Positions 5,948 through 6,365 of a DNA stretch of 6,365 bases are shown piece after piece. The position numbers were made by a program, and so were the translations under genes. Under the pieces are notes generated by a model. The model did no database searches. It was not told the origin of the DNA and saw only the letters and a program-made list of their open reading frames with translations. Each line of letters begins with the position of its first letter. Position 1 is the first letter of the stretch. Source of the DNA: Bacillota bacterium (GTDB taxonomy: Bacteria > Bacillota > Sulfobacillia > Sulfobacillales > Sulfobacillaceae); contig JAMCTO010000162.1 in assembly GCA_023381095.1 (NCBI GenBank), positions 1 to 6,365 on the forward strand, given 5' to 3'.

Positions 5948-6365
5948 GGCGCATCTCTCCAATCTCTGCTGTCAATTTCCTCTGAGTTGCATTCCGCACC
6001 ACACGGGACCCCACCAAAGCAGCCGGTGCATGGTCACATTGTCCCAGACAGGGAGACTCTTTGACGATAACGCCCTCACGATCTTGAAACGCTGCTGGCA
6101 ATTCTGAAGCATTCTTAAGGCTGCACATGACGTCCGTGCAGACATGCACAGTGACCGACTCCCCTGGGTCCCAGGGGAGTAGTGCATAAAATGAAGCCAC
6201 GCCATATATTTCGGCATACGGTATCTGCATCACTTCCGACACTGCGTCCAGTAGTGAAGGTGACAGATAGCCAAAATGATCCGCCAGCCGCCACAATGTG
6301 GGTAATAACTGCGAACGATCTTTAGGTAAGTCGCCTACCACCGCCGCTATTTTTTCAAGCAGCGG
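5940..6365 (-). CDS. nuoE: NuoE/FdsG-like [2Fe-2S] subunit, 5' end beyond the window
   Basis: The visible 141 residues are the C-terminal bulk of a thioredoxin-like [2Fe-2S] subunit that partners NuoF in diaphorase modules. The frame stays open to the window edge (upstream residues read PLLEKIAA before the VVGDLPKD stretch), so the start lies outside; the internal GTG at 6341 is not the likely start. Family features are the N-terminal helical region with HFGYL and IPYAEIYGVASFYALL, then the four cluster ligands in a C-x4-C pair (VCTDVMC) and a C-x3-C pair (CLGQC). NuoE proteins are typically about 160 residues, so roughly 20 are missing. The stop overlaps the nuoF start by 8 nt (ATGGGTGA). 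The first visible gene of this minus-strand run, it is followed by NuoF and iron-sulfur subunits in the same order as fdsG-fdsB-fdsA. Confidence 0.88.
   Translation of the reverse strand, partial: PLLEKIAAVVGDLPKDRSQLLPTLWRLADHFGYLSPSLLDAVSEVMQIPYAEIYGVASFYALLPWDPGESVTVHVCTDVMCSLKNASELPAAFQDREGVIVKESPCLGQCDHAPAALVGSRVVRNATQRKLTAEIGEMRHG
5955..5960 (-). promoter_or_regulatory. Ribosome binding site that decides the nuoF start
   Basis: GGAGAG on the minus strand, inside the end of the NuoE-like gene, lies 7 nt before ATG 5947. It overlaps the in-frame TTG at 5962-5960, which is therefore unlikely to be used. Confidence 0.55.
6158..6180. repeat. 23-bp perfect palindrome inside the NuoE-like gene
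   Basis: ACTCCCCTGGG at 6158-6168 and CCCAGGGGAGT at 6170-6180 are exact reverse complements around the single base T6169. The stretch codes for part of the LPWDPGES segment of the NuoE-like protein. In RNA it could form a GC-rich 10-bp stem with a 3-nt loop. Another short inverted repeat (CTGCAC/GTGCAG, 6121-6141) lies just beside it. Confidence 0.6.

Overview
The window looks like a chromosomal segment of an endospore-forming, moderate-GC Bacillota, possibly a Sulfobacillus-like acidophile. The support is a full-length SpoIIM homologue, purine-rich Shine-Dalgarno sites 6-8 nt before nearly every start, GTG and TTG starts, and base composition near 50% GC. The genus is an inference from overall impression; no marker gene is present to settle it.

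Layout, left to right. Positions 1-129 hold no gene I can support. A small YciI-family gene (168-437, minus) ends just before a terminator-like hairpin (130-155). A 143-nt divergent spacer follows, carrying a plausible promoter for two overlapping plus-strand genes, pxpB (581-1237) and pxpC (1234-2202), which encode two subunits of the prokaryotic ATP-dependent 5-oxoprolinase. The third subunit gene, pxpA (2352-3116), lies on the opposite strand and converges on pxpBC across a 149-nt spacer. Everything from pxpA to the right edge is on the minus strand. In transcription order this is a NuoE/FdsG-like [2Fe-2S] protein (cut by the window edge), a NuoF/FdsB-like flavoprotein, a 281-residue iron-sulfur protein matching only the N-terminal electron-transfer part of FdsA/NuoG, spoIIM, and pxpA.

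How the genes fit together. The NuoE-NuoF-FeS trio is an NAD(H)-reacting diaphorase module of the kind that feeds NAD-dependent formate dehydrogenases, NAD-linked hydrogenases or complex I. Its three genes overlap by 8 and 11 nt and are probably translationally coupled. The FeS gene stops immediately after the [4Fe-4S] motif that begins a molybdopterin oxidoreductase domain, so no catalytic site is encoded after it; a partner must be encoded elsewhere (perhaps just right of the window), or the gene is a remnant. spoIIM follows after a 91-nt gap, and its start codon sits inside a perfect 12-bp inverted repeat with the ribosome binding site in the loop. pxpA follows 27 nt after spoIIM. PxpA, PxpB and PxpC together would convert 5-oxoproline to glutamate using ATP, although the genes are split over two convergent transcripts.

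The most interesting points are the FeS protein without a catalytic domain, the hairpin over the spoIIM start, the placement of a sporulation gene between redox and 5-oxoproline genes, and a 23-bp near-continuous palindrome inside the NuoE-like gene.
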